Origin: Mycobacterium sp. UM_CSW
GTDB taxonomy: Bacteria; Actinomycetota; Actinomycetes; Mycobacteriales; Mycobacteriaceae
Assembly: GCF_000455205.1 (NCBI RefSeq)
Contig: NZ_AUWQ01000029.1
Location: forward strand, 1 to 64,000
DNA: 64,000 nucleotides
Direction of reading: 5' to 3'
Shown here: piece after piece, positions 17,988 to 28,279 of the stretch
Position numbering within the stretch: position 1 is the stretch's first letter
How the letters are laid out: the number at the start of each line of letters is the position of its first letter
Made by a program: the position numbers and the translations under genes
Notes under the pieces: model-generated
The model's input: the letters and a program-made list of their open reading frames with translations, nothing else
What the model was told of the DNA's origin: nothing
Database searches by the model: none

Positions 17988-18715
17988 CGCAGTTCGGCCA
18001 GGACGGTCTCGCCGGCCACCGCGCGCTGGCCCACCTTCACCAGCGGCTCCGTCCCGGGCGGGAGGTAGGTGTCCAGCCGGGAGCCGAATCGGATCAGGCC
18101 GTAGGTGTCGCCCATCGACAGCTTGTCCCCGGCGCGGGCCTTGCAGATGATGCGGCGCGCGAGCAGTCCCGCGACCTGGACGGCCACCACGTCGGCGCCG
18201 GTGTCGGTGCGGATGCGCAGGCTGGTGCGCTCGTTTTCGGTGCTCGCCGCGGGCAGGTCGGCCGACCCGAACCGGCCCGGCCGGTGCTGCACGTCGATCA
18301 CCTCGCCGCTCACCGGGGCCCGCTGCACGTGGGCGTCCAGCAGCGACAGGAAGATGCTGACCCGCGGCAGCGGCGCGTCGCCCATGCCGAGCTCGGCCGG
18401 CGGGGCCGCCGCGTCGATCACGCAGATCTCGCCGTCGGCGGGGGCGACGACGGCGCCGGGCCGCGAGGGCGGCACCCGCGGGGGGTGGCGGAAGAATCCG
18501 GCGCAGGCGCCGGCGGCCAGCAGGCCCGCCCGGCGCAGCCAGCGGTGGTTGCGCCCGACCAGCGCCACGCCCAGGCCGGCGGCGATGAACGGCCGCCCGG
18601 CCGGGTGCACCGGCGGAATGGCGGAACGCACCAACTCGAGGGCGTGCTGGGGGCTGAAGGCCGGATCCTCGGCGGTCGGGCCGACGGTGTGGGGGCGTCT
18701 TGCCACGGCGGCCAT
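17984..18715 (-). CDS. psd: phosphatidylserine decarboxylase proenzyme
   Basis: A 243-residue proenzyme. The self-cleavage site Gly-Ser is seen in IRFGSRLD near the C-terminus, where the Ser becomes the pyruvoyl group. Other family segments are [10 protein letters not shown] and [16 protein letters not shown]. It converts phosphatidylserine to phosphatidylethanolamine. ATG 18715 was chosen from context: it gives a normal N-terminus and lies 8 bp after the moeA2 stop. M. tuberculosis Psd is 231 residues, close to this length. Confidence 0.93.
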   Translation of the reverse strand: MAAVARRPHTVGPTAEDPAFSPQHALELVRSAIPPVHPAGRPFIAAGLGVALVGRNHRWLRRAGLLAAGACAGFFRHPPRVPPSRPGAVVAPADGEICVIDAAAPPAELGMGDAPLPRVSIFLSLLDAHVQRAPVSGEVIDVQHRPGRFGSADLPAASTENERTSLRIRTDTGADVVAVQVAGLLARRIICKARAGDKLSMGDTYGLIRFGSRLDTYLPPGTEPLVKVGQRAVAGETVLAELR

Positions 18716-18723
18716 CTTACGGA

Positions 18724-19929
18724 CTACGTCAGGTCCCAGACCGCCAGCTCGGTCCCCTCGGACACCTCGACGACATCCTCCGGGATGTCCAGCAGCCCGT
18801 TCGCCGATGCCAGCCACCGCAAGTGGTGGGAGGCCGGCGGCCCGTAGCTGATGACGGTCCCCGCTTCGCTGTCGAGGATCGCCCGCCGGAACTGACGTTT
18901 GCCCCGCGGCGAGGTCAGCGATTCGGCGAGGACCGCGGGCCGGTGCGGCCGCTCGGGGTCGGGCAGGCCCATCGCGCGGCGCAGCGCGGGGCGGATGAAC
19001 ACCTCGAAAGACACCAGCGCGCTGACCGGGTTGCCCGGCAGCGTGACGATCGTCGTGCCGGCCACCCGCCCGATGCCCTGCGGCATGCCCGGCTGCATCG
19101 CCACCTTGACGAACTCCACCCCCTGGTCGCCGTCGCGCCCGAACGCGTCCTTGACCACCTCGTAGGCGCCGGCGCTGACGCCGCCGCTGGTGATGATCAG
19201 GTCACAGTCGCCCGCGTAGCGATCGAGGATCGAACTGAACTGTGCGACATCGTCTTCGGCGGTCGCGACGGCGATCACCTCGGCGCCGGCCTCGCGCACG
19301 GCCCCGGCCAGCATGATCGAATTGGACTCGTAGATCTGTCCCGGCCGCAGCGGCGCCCCCGGCGCCACCAGCTCGGAACCCGTCGACATCACCAGAACAC
19401 GTTGGCGCGGAACCACTTTGAGATCCGCCATGCCCAGCGCCGACGCCAGGCCGAGCACCGCCGGCGTGACGACCTGTCCCCGGCGCAGCACGGTGGTGCC
19501 GGGCGCGACGTCCTCACCGGCCCGCCGGATGTGCGCCCCCTCCGGACGCGGCGCCCGGATCGCCACCGCCTGCACGCCGCCGTCGGTGTCCTCGACCGGC
19601 ACCACGGCCGTCGCCCCGGCCGGCACCGGCGCGCCCGTCATGATGCGGTGCGCCGTTTTGGGTTGCAGCACCAGCTCGTCGATGCGCCCGGCCGGAATGT
19701 CCTCGGCGACTTCCAACACCACCGGGTGCTCGGGCGTGGCGCCCGCGACGTCCTCGGCGCGCACCGCGTATCCGTCCATCGCGGAGTTGTCGAAGACCGG
19801 CAGCGCCAGCGACGCGACCACGTCGTCGGCCAGCACCAGCCCCTGGGCCTCGGCCAGCCCGACCGCGACCGCTGGGCGGGCGCGGATCATCTCCGCTACG
19901 ACTCGCTGATGCTCCTCGACAGACCGCAC
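18724..19929 (-). CDS. moeA2: molybdopterin molybdotransferase
   Basis: A 401-residue MoeA protein that inserts molybdate into adenylylated molybdopterin. Visible motifs are [11 protein letters not shown] near residue 50, [27 protein letters not shown] and [13 protein letters not shown]. The start GTG 19929 yields a length close to M. tuberculosis MoeA2 (405). It heads a minus-strand group moeA2-psd-pssA-ATPase with very short gaps or overlaps, conserved with Rv0438c-Rv0435c. Confidence 0.93.
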   Translation of the reverse strand: MRSVEEHQRVVAEMIRARPAVAVGLAEAQGLVLADDVVASLALPVFDNSAMDGYAVRAEDVAGATPEHPVVLEVAEDIPAGRIDELVLQPKTAHRIMTGAPVPAGATAVVPVEDTDGGVQAVAIRAPRPEGAHIRRAGEDVAPGTTVLRRGQVVTPAVLGLASALGMADLKVVPRQRVLVMSTGSELVAPGAPLRPGQIYESNSIMLAGAVREAGAEVIAVATAEDDVAQFSSILDRYAGDCDLIITSGGVSAGAYEVVKDAFGRDGDQGVEFVKVAMQPGMPQGIGRVAGTTIVTLPGNPVSALVSFEVFIRPALRRAMGLPDPERPHRPAVLAESLTSPRGKRQFRRAILDSEAGTVISYGPPASHHLRWLASANGLLDIPEDVVEVSEGTELAVWDLT

Positions 19930-19983
19930 CCGGCCATTATCCAAGGCGCCAAAAAAGCGGCTTCCGGACGTAAGGTTGAGAAC

Positions 19984-20460
19984 GTGATTACCGGGTTGGC
20001 CCACACCGGGGTGTGCGTGCCCGACTGCGAGGCCGCGGTGGCGTTCTACCGCGACGTATTGGGCCTGCGTGTGCTCTCGCCGCCGTACGTCATGAGCGGT
20101 AACGCCATTCGCGAGGACATGGGCGAGCTGGTCGGTGACCCGAGCATGAAGGCGGCCATCGTCGGGTTTCCCGGCGACGGCGACCGGGTGCTCGAGGTCA
20201 TCGAATACCTCAACGTCGACGGCCTGCATGCCGAGCGGGCCCTGACCGATCACGGCCTTTCGCACGTGGGCCTGATCTGCGAGGACCTCGACGCCACCCG
20301 CGCCGAGCTGGAGGGCAAGGGGGTGCGCTTCCTGGTCAGCGGGATCGCCGACGTCGCCCGGGTGCGCACCACCTGGTTCGTCGACCCCTGGGGCGTGGTG
20401 TTCATCCTGGTGGAAAAAAGCCGGCCCGAGCGACCGTACTTCGCGCAATACGGGGCGTGA
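19984..20460 (+). CDS. VOC (glyoxalase/bleomycin resistance) family protein
   Basis: A 158-residue protein with two VOC beta-alpha-beta modules. The start LAHTGVCVPDCEAAVAFYRD and the end VRTTWFVDPWGVVFILVE carry the His and Glu positions typical of metal ligands. GTG 19984 follows AAGGTTGAG. Its stop overlaps the start of the monooxygenase gene (TGATG), so the two are translated together. It may act as a dioxygenase or isomerase on the monooxygenase product, but this is inferred from the pairing. Confidence 0.85.
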   Translation: MITGLAHTGVCVPDCEAAVAFYRDVLGLRVLSPPYVMSGNAIREDMGELVGDPSMKAAIVGFPGDGDRVLEVIEYLNVDGLHAERALTDHGLSHVGLICEDLDATRAELEGKGVRFLVSGIADVARVRTTWFVDPWGVVFILVEKSRPERPYFAQYGA

Positions 20461-21902
20461 TGCCCCGAAAAATCACAGTCGGGATCATCGGCGCGGGTGC
20501 CGGCGGCATCGCGATGGGCATCCAGCTGGCCGACGGCGGCTACGACTTCACCATCTTCGACCGCGCTGACGGGTTCGGCGGGACCTGGCGGCACAACACG
20601 TTTCCGGGCGCGGCCTGCGACGTGCCCTCGCACCTGTACTCGTATTCGTTCGCGCCCAACCCGCGGTGGAGCAAGACCTACGCCAACCAGCCCGAGATCC
20701 TGGCCTACCTGGAGAAGGTCGCCGCCGACCACGGGCTGGCCTCGCATTTGCGCCCCCGCACCGAGATCACCACGGTGCGCTGGTCCGACCGGGAGCGGCG
20801 CTGGACGCTCGGCACCGAGGACGGCGCCGAACACCACTTCGACGTCGTGGTCAGTGCCGTCGGGATGCTCGACGTGCCCAACATCCCCGACATCCCCGGC
20901 GCGCGACGCTTCCGCGGGCGCCAATTCCATTCGGCGCGTTGGGATCACAGCAAGCCGACGGCCGGGGAGCGGGTCGCGTCCATCGGAACGGGCGCCAGCG
21001 CCATCCAATATGTGCCCGCGATCGCGCGAGACACCGCGCACCTCACCGTGTTTCAGCGGACACCGATCTGGATCGCGCCGCGGTTCGACTTCCCGTTCAC
21101 CCCCGAGCAGCACGCGGAGTTCGAGCGCCACCCGGAGACGGCGCGAAAGCTGCGCGACGAGGCCTTCGACGCCTACGAGTCATCCGACTTCGACGTCGAC
21201 GCCGCGCAGACGCGCGAGGCGACCGAGCTGGCCCGCAGCTATCTGATGCGCAAGGTCGCCGACCCTGAGCTGCGCGCGAAGCTGACGCCCGACTACCCCG
21301 TCGGCTGCAAGCGGCCGTTGATGTCGCGCGATTGGTACCCGACGTTCGCCCTACCCAACGTCAGCCTGGAGACGACGGCCATCGCCGAGCTGACCGAGCG
21401 CGGGGTACGCACCGTCGACGGCGTCGAGCACCGCGTCGACACGGTCATCTACGGCACCGGGTTCAAGGCGGCCGACTACCTGGCGAGCATCGACGTGTAC
21501 GGGTCGGGCGGTCGCCACCTGCGCGACGAGTGGAGCGGGGGCGCGGAGGCCTACCTCGGCACGCTGATCGCCGGGTATCCGAACTTCTTCACGCTGTACG
21601 GCCCGAATACCAACGGCGTCAACTCGATCCTGTACATCCACGAGGCGCAGACGACGTTCGTCCGCCACATCCTCGACGTCATGGGTGATCGCGGCGCGCG
21701 CACGATCGAGGTCACGCCCGCGGCGCAGCGGCGCTACAACGACGAGATCCAGGCCGCCATGGTCGGCAAGGTCTGGCTTGCCTGCACCAACTACTTCCGG
21801 CACCCCAGCGGCAAGGTCGTCACCCAGTTGCCCTACAGCGGCCGGACGTTCTTCGAGCGGACCCGCGAGCTGGTCGACGGCGATTACCGATTCGCCTGTT
21901 AG
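20460..21902 (+). CDS. flavin-binding monooxygenase (Baeyer-Villiger type)
   Basis: A 480-residue FAD- and NADPH-dependent monooxygenase. It has the N-terminal Rossmann motif GAGAGGIAMG, the Baeyer-Villiger fingerprint F-x-G-x3-H-x3-W (FRGRQFHSARW), and the second nucleotide site GTGASAIQY. Such enzymes insert oxygen into ketones or oxidise soft heteroatoms. ATG 20460 overlaps the VOC stop; a GTG one codon earlier is also possible. This gene is absent from the expected M. tuberculosis order (moeA2 to Rv0439c), so it belongs to an accessory block. Confidence 0.92.
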   Translation: MPRKITVGIIGAGAGGIAMGIQLADGGYDFTIFDRADGFGGTWRHNTFPGAACDVPSHLYSYSFAPNPRWSKTYANQPEILAYLEKVAADHGLASHLRPRTEITTVRWSDRERRWTLGTEDGAEHHFDVVVSAVGMLDVPNIPDIPGARRFRGRQFHSARWDHSKPTAGERVASIGTGASAIQYVPAIARDTAHLTVFQRTPIWIAPRFDFPFTPEQHAEFERHPETARKLRDEAFDAYESSDFDVDAAQTREATELARSYLMRKVADPELRAKLTPDYPVGCKRPLMSRDWYPTFALPNVSLETTAIAELTERGVRTVDGVEHRVDTVIYGTGFKAADYLASIDVYGSGGRHLRDEWSGGAEAYLGTLIAGYPNFFTLYGPNTNGVNSILYIHEAQTTFVRHILDVMGDRGARTIEVTPAAQRRYNDEIQAAMVGKVWLACTNYFRHPSGKVVTQLPYSGRTFFERTRELVDGDYRFAC

Positions 21903-22143
21903 CGGCCGGCGCGTCCCGGTGGCGGTGGATCCTGCGCACCCCGCGCTCGCCCCGGTGCCGGGCCGGCGCTCCAATTCCGGGCTGCCGCAAGGTATTTGGC
22001 GCCGGCGATGCCGGCCGGCTGCCCTGCCTTAGCCGTTTGACCCGCTCCGCTGCCCTGATCGGGGCGCTGCGCGCCATCTCGATCTTGGTCCGCGCCCACG
22101 CCGCTTCCCGCTTCGACTGCGGCTTCTTAGCCTGCACGGCCAA
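21820..22143 (-). CDS. doubtful small basic ORF in the gap after the monooxygenase gene
   Basis: The 307-bp gap 21903-22209 holds no clear gene. A minus-strand frame from ATG 22143 encodes 107 residues; its first ~40 (MAVQAKKPQSKREAAWARTK onward) have a natural Lys/Glu composition and good third-position GC, while the rest looks like noise. A neighbouring frame (22099-21899) continues more protein-like and would end at the monooxygenase stop, so a frameshifted remnant is possible. The ORF overlaps the monooxygenase 3' end by 83 bp. Function unknown. Confidence 0.25.
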   Translation of the reverse strand: MAVQAKKPQSKREAAWARTKIEMARSAPIRAAERVKRLRQGSRPASPAPNTLRQPGIGAPARHRGERGVRRIHRHRDAPAANRRIGNRRRPARGSARRTSGRCRATG

Positions 22144-22209
22144 ACCCTACGTCGCAGCCGGGGCCCGCATCGCGGCCCGGCACCGAATGTTCGCCCACCA
22201 TTAACCCGG

Positions 22210-22704
22210 CTACTGCACCCAGTAGTTGTCGTGGCGGATGAACCACTCCCGGCGTTCGTCGTCGGTCATGTCGGCCAACGCCGCGAAGCCCTCGAAATAG
22301 GCCTCGCGCGGCGCGCCGGGCGCGAACAACATCAGGACCGAGGCCGGCGCGTCGGCCTCGTTGCGGAAACCGTGGACGCCGCCGGGCGGGACGTAGAGGA
22401 AGTCGCCCTGGTGACCGTCGACCCACTCGTTGCCGTCGAAGAGCTTCATCGTCCCGGACAGGACGAAGAACGCCTCGGACATCGCGCGGTGATAGTGCGC
22501 CGGGGGCCCACCGCCGGCCGGCGCGATGTCGACCCGGTACAGGCCGTAGTCGCCGTCGGTGGCCTGCTGGTTGGCCAGGTAGTGGTACTTGGTCCCGAAG
22601 GTCTCGTAGTCCGGCGGCGAGTCGGCTCGCCTGAGCCAGGCACTGATCTCCGGTTCGTCCTTGGTGTAGCGCGGCGGCGGGTACGGGGGCACGACGAGGG
22701 ACAC
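22210..22704 (-). CDS. cupin-domain protein
   Basis: A 164-residue protein with a single cupin fold. The first cupin motif is GGGPPAHYHRAMSEAFFVLSG, in which two His and one Glu can bind metal (key residues in AHYHRAMSE). The second is PPGGVHGFRNEA. GTG 22704 was chosen because GGAAAA precedes it and ATG 22728 lacks a ribosome site. It is divergent from the M24 peptidase, with 31 bp between starts. Function is unknown; quercetinase-like or isomerase roles are typical for this fold. Confidence 0.82.
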   Translation of the reverse strand: MSLVVPPYPPPRYTKDEPEISAWLRRADSPPDYETFGTKYHYLANQQATDGDYGLYRVDIAPAGGGPPAHYHRAMSEAFFVLSGTMKLFDGNEWVDGHQGDFLYVPPGGVHGFRNEADAPASVLMLFAPGAPREAYFEGFAALADMTDDERREWFIRHDNYWVQ

Positions 22705-22735
22705 GTTTTCCAGCTTGCCAGTTAGCATCGCCGGT

Positions 22736-23437
22736 GTGGAGGGGCGGACCGACGACGAACAACGGCGCGTGGAACGGCTTCTCGACGCCCAGACGAAGGC
22801 ATCGCAACTGTTCGACGAGATCGAACGCCGCACGATGATCCGCCCGGGCGTCGGCGAACGCGAGTTGTCCGACGACATCGCCCGCCTCGCCGAGGACATG
22901 CTCGGCGTGACCCGGCACTGGCATCGCCGGATCGTGCGGGCCGGCGTGAACACGTTGCAGCCCTTCAAGGAACACCCGCCGGACCGCGCGATCGCCGAGG
23001 ACGACATCGTCTTCCTCGACCTGGGACCGATCTTCGAGGAGTGGGAGGCCGACTTCGGGCGCACGTTCGTGTTGGGCGACGATCCGCACAAGACGGCCGT
23101 CCGCGATGCGCTGCCCCGGGTGTGGGACGCCGGGCGTCGCTATTTCGACGACCACCCGGACGTCACCGGCGCCCAGTTGTTCGACTACGTCGTCGGGGCG
23201 GCCCACGCGGAGGGCTTCGAGTGGGGCAGCCACATCGCGGGCCATCTGCTGGGGGAGTTCCCGCACAAGAAGATCGCCGGCGACGCGGTCGAGTGGTACA
23301 TCAAGCCCGGCTCGGACAAGCCGATGCGGCGCACGGACCCGACCGGTCGCCGTTGCCACTGGATCCTCGAAATCCATCTGGTCGATCGGGTCCGCGGCTT
23401 CGGCGGTTTCTACGAGCAGCTGCTCGATCTGCCCTGA
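22736..23437 (+). CDS. M24-family metallopeptidase (Xaa-Pro aminopeptidase-like)
   Basis: A 233-residue single-domain pita-bread fold protein. Likely metal ligands are the two Asp in FLDLGPIFEEWEADFGRTF, His in GHLLGEFPH, Glu in WILEIHLVD and a last Glu in FYEQLL. The N-terminal domain of aminopeptidase P is missing, so it resembles the short M24 proteins whose substrates are often not peptides. The start GTG 22736 is tentative; TTG 22715 would add seven residues. It is convergent with the Rv0439c-like SDR, whose stop is 18 bp away. Confidence 0.83.
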   Translation: MEGRTDDEQRRVERLLDAQTKASQLFDEIERRTMIRPGVGERELSDDIARLAEDMLGVTRHWHRRIVRAGVNTLQPFKEHPPDRAIAEDDIVFLDLGPIFEEWEADFGRTFVLGDDPHKTAVRDALPRVWDAGRRYFDDHPDVTGAQLFDYVVGAAHAEGFEWGSHIAGHLLGEFPHKKIAGDAVEWYIKPGSDKPMRRTDPTGRRCHWILEIHLVDRVRGFGGFYEQLLDLP

Positions 23438-23455
23438 ACCGGCCGGGCCGGCCCG

Positions 23456-24370
23456 TCAGTCGAACGGATAGACCACCCCGGTGAGCTCCTCGGAGACGGC
23501 CCACAGCCGCCGCTGGGTGTCGACGTCGTGCGACTTCGCGCTGGAGCCCACCAGCTTGGGGTAGCCGCGCGTCTCGCCGAAACCGTCGGGCCCGTAGTAC
23601 TGGCCGCCGAGCACGCCGGGGTCGGTAGCGGCGCGCAGCGTCGGGAGCGCGCCCATGGCCGCGTCCTGCGCAATCACGTTGAAGAACACGTTGACGAGCG
23701 GCCGGAGCACCGGGGGCGTGTAGCGGCCCAGCTCGGTGTTGGACCCTCCGGGGTGGGCGGCGGCGGCGATCGTCGTGCCATGTGGGGCGAGCCGGCGCTG
23801 CAACTCGTAGGTGAACAGCAGGTTTGCCAGCTTGGCCTGTCCGTACGCCGCCACGCGGTTGTACCGGCGCTCCCACTGCAGGTCGTCGAAGTGGATGTCG
23901 GCGAGGATGCGATGGCCCACGCTGCTGACGGTCACGACCCGGGAGCCGGCGACGGGCAGCAGCCGGTCCAGCAGCAGGCCGGTGAGCGCAAAGTGGCCGA
24001 GGTGGTTGGTGCCGAACTGCATCTCGAAGCCGTCTTTGGTGGTTTCCTTCGGCGTGTACATGACGCCGGCGTTGTTGATCAGCAGGTCGATGCGGTCGTG
24101 GGCGGAACGCAGCTGCTCGGCCGCGGCGCGGACCGATTCCAGGGACGTCAGGTCGAGTTCCTGCAGCGCGACGTCGGCGTGCGGGCTCTTGGCGGTGATC
24201 CGGGCCGCGGCGTCCTTGCCCTTGTCCAGGTTGCGCACCGCCAGCACCACGTGGGCGCCGTGGTCGGCGAGGGCCAGGGCGGTCTCGTAGCCCAGCCCGG
24301 TGTTCGCTCCCGTGATGACGGCGACGCGGCCGGTCTGGTCTGGAATGTCCGCGGCGGTCCACTTGGCCAT
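23456..24370 (-). CDS. short-chain dehydrogenase/reductase (Rv0439c-like)
   Basis: A 304-residue SDR with the cofactor motif TGANTGLGYETA, NNAGVM, catalytic Ser in TVSSVGH and the Tyr-Lys pair in YGQAKLAN. GGAG lies just before ATG 24370. In M. tuberculosis the orthologue sits directly next to groEL2; here a TetR gene lies in between. Divergence from that TetR (103-bp gap) suggests it is the regulator's target. The substrate is unknown. The protein is similar in type to the SDR at 8213-9145. Confidence 0.9.
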   Translation of the reverse strand: MAKWTAADIPDQTGRVAVITGANTGLGYETALALADHGAHVVLAVRNLDKGKDAAARITAKSPHADVALQELDLTSLESVRAAAEQLRSAHDRIDLLINNAGVMYTPKETTKDGFEMQFGTNHLGHFALTGLLLDRLLPVAGSRVVTVSSVGHRILADIHFDDLQWERRYNRVAAYGQAKLANLLFTYELQRRLAPHGTTIAAAAHPGGSNTELGRYTPPVLRPLVNVFFNVIAQDAAMGALPTLRAATDPGVLGGQYYGPDGFGETRGYPKLVGSSAKSHDVDTQRRLWAVSEELTGVVYPFD

Positions 24371-24473
24371 GGGAATGCTCCTAAACTAGTAAGGTAAACG
24401 GGGCGAGCGCTCCGGTTGTTCTTCACTATACGGAACGCGCGCCCCGCTTTGTCAACCGTTGTGAGGTGAACTT
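24371..24473. promoter_or_regulatory. divergent promoter region between SDR and TetR genes
   Basis: This 103-bp gap should hold both promoters. It contains the 8-bp palindrome GAGCGCTC (24405-24412), the AT-rich TTCACTATAC near 24422-24431 that could serve as a -10, and outer blocks GGGGCG and CGCCCC that can pair. One of these is a plausible operator for the TetR encoded at 24474. None is strong on its own. Confidence 0.35.
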
Positions 24474-25040
24474 ATGGCACAACCCGTCCGGCCGCTGCGC
24501 GCCGACGCGGCGCGTAACCGGGCGCGCGTGCTTGAGGTCGCCTACGACACCTTCGCGGCCGAGGGGCTGTCGGTGCCGATCGACGAGATCGCCCGGCGTG
24601 CCGGGGTCGGGGCCGGCACGGTCTACCGGCACTTCCCGACCAAGGAGTCGCTGTTTCTGGCCGTGATCGAAGACCGGATGCAGCGCCTCGTCGACGACGG
24701 GCGCGCCCTGCTGGAGTCCGAGGGGCCGGGGGAAGCGCTCTTCACCTTCCTGCGCTCCATGGTGCTGCAGTGGGGCGCGGCGGACCGCGGCCTGGCCGAC
24801 GCGCTGGCCGGCTATGGAATCGACATCGCCTGCGCCGCCCCCGAGGCCGAGGACGCGTTCAAGGCGATGCTCGGCGAGCTGCTGCGTGCCGCGCAGCAAG
24901 CGGGCACCGCGCGGCGCGACGTCGACATGCGGGATCTGAAGGCGATCCTGGTCGGCTGCCAGGCGATGGAGGCGTACGACTCGGCGCTGGCCGGGCGGGT
25001 GACCGACGTCGTCGTCGACGGTTTACGCGCGCAGCGATAA
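24474..25040 (+). CDS. TetR-family regulator
   Basis: A 188-residue TetR protein. The DNA-binding domain covers residues ~10-60 with recognition sequence AGVGAGTVYRHFPTKES. The C-terminal domain is of the type often found in actinobacterial regulators of SDR and efflux genes. It is preceded by GTGAGGTG and starts at ATG 24474. It is divergent from the SDR and upstream of groEL2, where M. tuberculosis has no regulator, so it is a local addition. Confidence 0.88.
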   Translation: MAQPVRPLRADAARNRARVLEVAYDTFAAEGLSVPIDEIARRAGVGAGTVYRHFPTKESLFLAVIEDRMQRLVDDGRALLESEGPGEALFTFLRSMVLQWGAADRGLADALAGYGIDIACAAPEAEDAFKAMLGELLRAAQQAGTARRDVDMRDLKAILVGCQAMEAYDSALAGRVTDVVVDGLRAQR

Positions 25041-25052
25041 CGCCGGGGCGTT

Positions 25053-25079
25053 CTTGCACTCGGCATAGGCGAGTGCTAA
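25053..25079. promoter_or_regulatory. CIRCE element 1 (HrcA operator)
   Basis: GCACTC (25056-25061), nine bases, then GAGTGC (25071-25076) and TAA match the CIRCE consensus TTAGCACTC-N9-GAGTGCTAA closely. It lies about 130-150 bp upstream of groEL2. HrcA binds CIRCE to repress chaperonin genes until heat shock. Confidence 0.9.
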
Positions 25080-25087
25080 GAATGACG

Positions 25088-25114
25088 TTGGCACTCGCGA
25101 CCGGTGAGTGCTAG
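25088..25114. promoter_or_regulatory. CIRCE element 2 (HrcA operator)
   Basis: TTGGCACTC, nine bases, GAGTGCTAG: a second CIRCE copy, with two mismatches to the consensus at its ends, starting 9 bp after the first. Tandem CIRCE boxes before groEL2 are known in M. tuberculosis and imply tight HrcA control. Confidence 0.9.
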
Positions 25115-26830
<1,716 letters not shown>

Positions 26831-26838
26831 TAAGTCAA

Positions 26839-26878
26839 CGAAAAAGCCCGGTTCCCCTATGGGGGCCGGGCTTTTTCG
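26839..26878 (+). terminator. intrinsic terminator of groEL2
   Basis: A perfect 13-bp stem, CGAAAAAGCCCGG against CCGGGCTTTTTCG, with an inner CCCC/GGGG pair around TAT, begins 8 bp after the groEL2 stop. The right arm carries a run of five T residues. The symmetric A and T runs could let it act in both directions. Confidence 0.9.
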
Positions 26879-26980
26879 TGTCCGCGAGTGTGAGGGATAA
26901 ATACGTTCTGACAACGATTTCATCCACAGGACCCACACCAGACGCATACGCAGGCCGGCCAGGGCGGCGAATATGCCGGC

Positions 26981-27814
26981 ATGGACCCGTTTTTAGGCAG
27001 CGACGCGCTTCGGCGTGGCGCCGTCACCCGCAACCAGTTGCGCACTCGATACCGGGCGGTTTTCCGGGATGTGTATATCGCGAAAGGAACTGAACTGACG
27101 GCGGCCGTCAAAGCGCGCGCGGCGTGGCTGTCGACGGGCGCGACGCTGGGCGGGCTCTCGGCCGCCGCCGTGTATGGAACGAAGTGGCTAGACGCGGCGG
27201 CGCCAGCGGAAATCGTGCGCGTCAACCGTCATAATCAGCCCGGGATGGTCGTCCACAGCTACCGTCTCGCCGGCGACGAGATGCAAACGGTCTGGGGAAT
27301 GCCCGCGACGACGCCGGCTCGCACGGCCTTCGACATCGGTCGCACCCGGCCCGTCGCCACGGCCGTGCCGATCCTCGACGCGTTGCTCAATGCGACGGGT
27401 ATCAAGCCCGAAGACGTAGTCGCTTTTCTCGACCGCCACCCGAAAGCCAAAGGCAGTCGCCGGCTGCGAACCGCGTTGGAGTTGGCCGACGGCGGTGCGG
27501 AGTCGCCACAGGAGACGAGACTTCGGCTGCTGCTGGTAGATGCCGGACTTCCGAAGCCGGAGACGCAGATCGAGTTTCCGAATCTGCGCATTCGCGTCGA
27601 CATGGGATGGCGCGAGTGGAAGGTGGCCGTCGAGTACGACGGCATCCAGCATTTTGCGGACCGATACCAGCGGTCGTGGGATATCGAGCGGATCGCCATG
27701 CTAGAAGCGGCCGGGTGGACTGTGGTCAGAGTCAGTGCCGAGATGTTGTCGCGGCCCAAGGCGCTTGTGGAGCGCGTGAAGAACAAGCTGCGCGAGCGTG
27801 GGGCCTATGGATGA
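26981..27814 (+). CDS. DUF559-type endonuclease-fold protein with AbiEi-like N-terminus
   Basis: A 277-residue protein. The N-terminal part (RRGAVTRNQLRTRYRAVFRDVYIA) resembles the winged-helix start of AbiEi-type antitoxins and related mycobacterial proteins. The C-terminus (RIRVDMGWREWKVAVEYDG) fits the D...E-x-D pattern of the Vsr/DUF559 PD-(D/E)xK fold, followed by a WDIERIAMLEAAGWTVVRV strand-helix segment. It may be a nuclease-like or regulatory protein. No toxin partner is seen on either side. It is absent from the M. tuberculosis order after groEL2 and is likely acquired. Confidence 0.72.
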   Translation: MDPFLGSDALRRGAVTRNQLRTRYRAVFRDVYIAKGTELTAAVKARAAWLSTGATLGGLSAAAVYGTKWLDAAAPAEIVRVNRHNQPGMVVHSYRLAGDEMQTVWGMPATTPARTAFDIGRTRPVATAVPILDALLNATGIKPEDVVAFLDRHPKAKGSRRLRTALELADGGAESPQETRLRLLLVDAGLPKPETQIEFPNLRIRVDMGWREWKVAVEYDGIQHFADRYQRSWDIERIAMLEAAGWTVVRVSAEMLSRPKALVERVKNKLRERGAYG

Positions 27815-27862
27815 ATTCGAGGCAGTTTCCGTACCTAGGGCCCACAGTCGGTGCCATACAAG

Positions 27863-28261
27863 TCAGGCCGGCAGCGAGAACACCACGCAGTCGTGCAGGC
27901 AGCCCTTGGCGACGCTGGGGGCGTCGGCCTCGCGGTGCAGCAGCGCACGCTCCGGCACGACGCCCAGGCGGACCGTGTCGTCGTCCGACTCGGTCACCTC
28001 GGCGCTGCCGTCGACGATCAACGAGTAGCCCCCGGGCTCGCGCGGGGGCCAGAGCAGGGTGACGTCGCGGCGGTGTGCCAGGTTGGTGCGCGTGCGGCCG
28101 CCGATGAGCCCGACGTCGAGGACAGCGCCGTCATGCAGCCGCGGCTCGACCGTCACGGTGTGCACGCGATAGTCCTCGCCGACGGTGATCAGATAGGCGA
28201 ACGGGAAGTCTGGGAGCGCCGCGGCCAGCCGCTTGACGTCGACCTTTTTCTTCGTGCGCAT
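27863..28261 (-). CDS. pyridoxamine 5'-phosphate oxidase-fold protein (Rv0441c-like)
   Basis: A 132-residue split beta-barrel protein: [20 protein letters not shown], then [16 protein letters not shown] and [12 protein letters not shown] fit the PNPOx-like flavin or F420 binding fold. It ends 18 bp before the PPE10 gene... on the opposite side of its start lies the PPE10 stop, so the two minus-strand genes are adjacent with PPE10 upstream. Its enzymatic role is unknown. The start ATG 28261 is well placed. Confidence 0.8.
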   Translation of the reverse strand: MRTKKKVDVKRLAAALPDFPFAYLITVGEDYRVHTVTVEPRLHDGAVLDVGLIGGRTRTNLAHRRDVTLLWPPREPGGYSLIVDGSAEVTESDDDTVRLGVVPERALLHREADAPSVAKGCLHDCVVFSLPA

Positions 28262-28279
28262 GGCTTCGAGGATAGGCCG

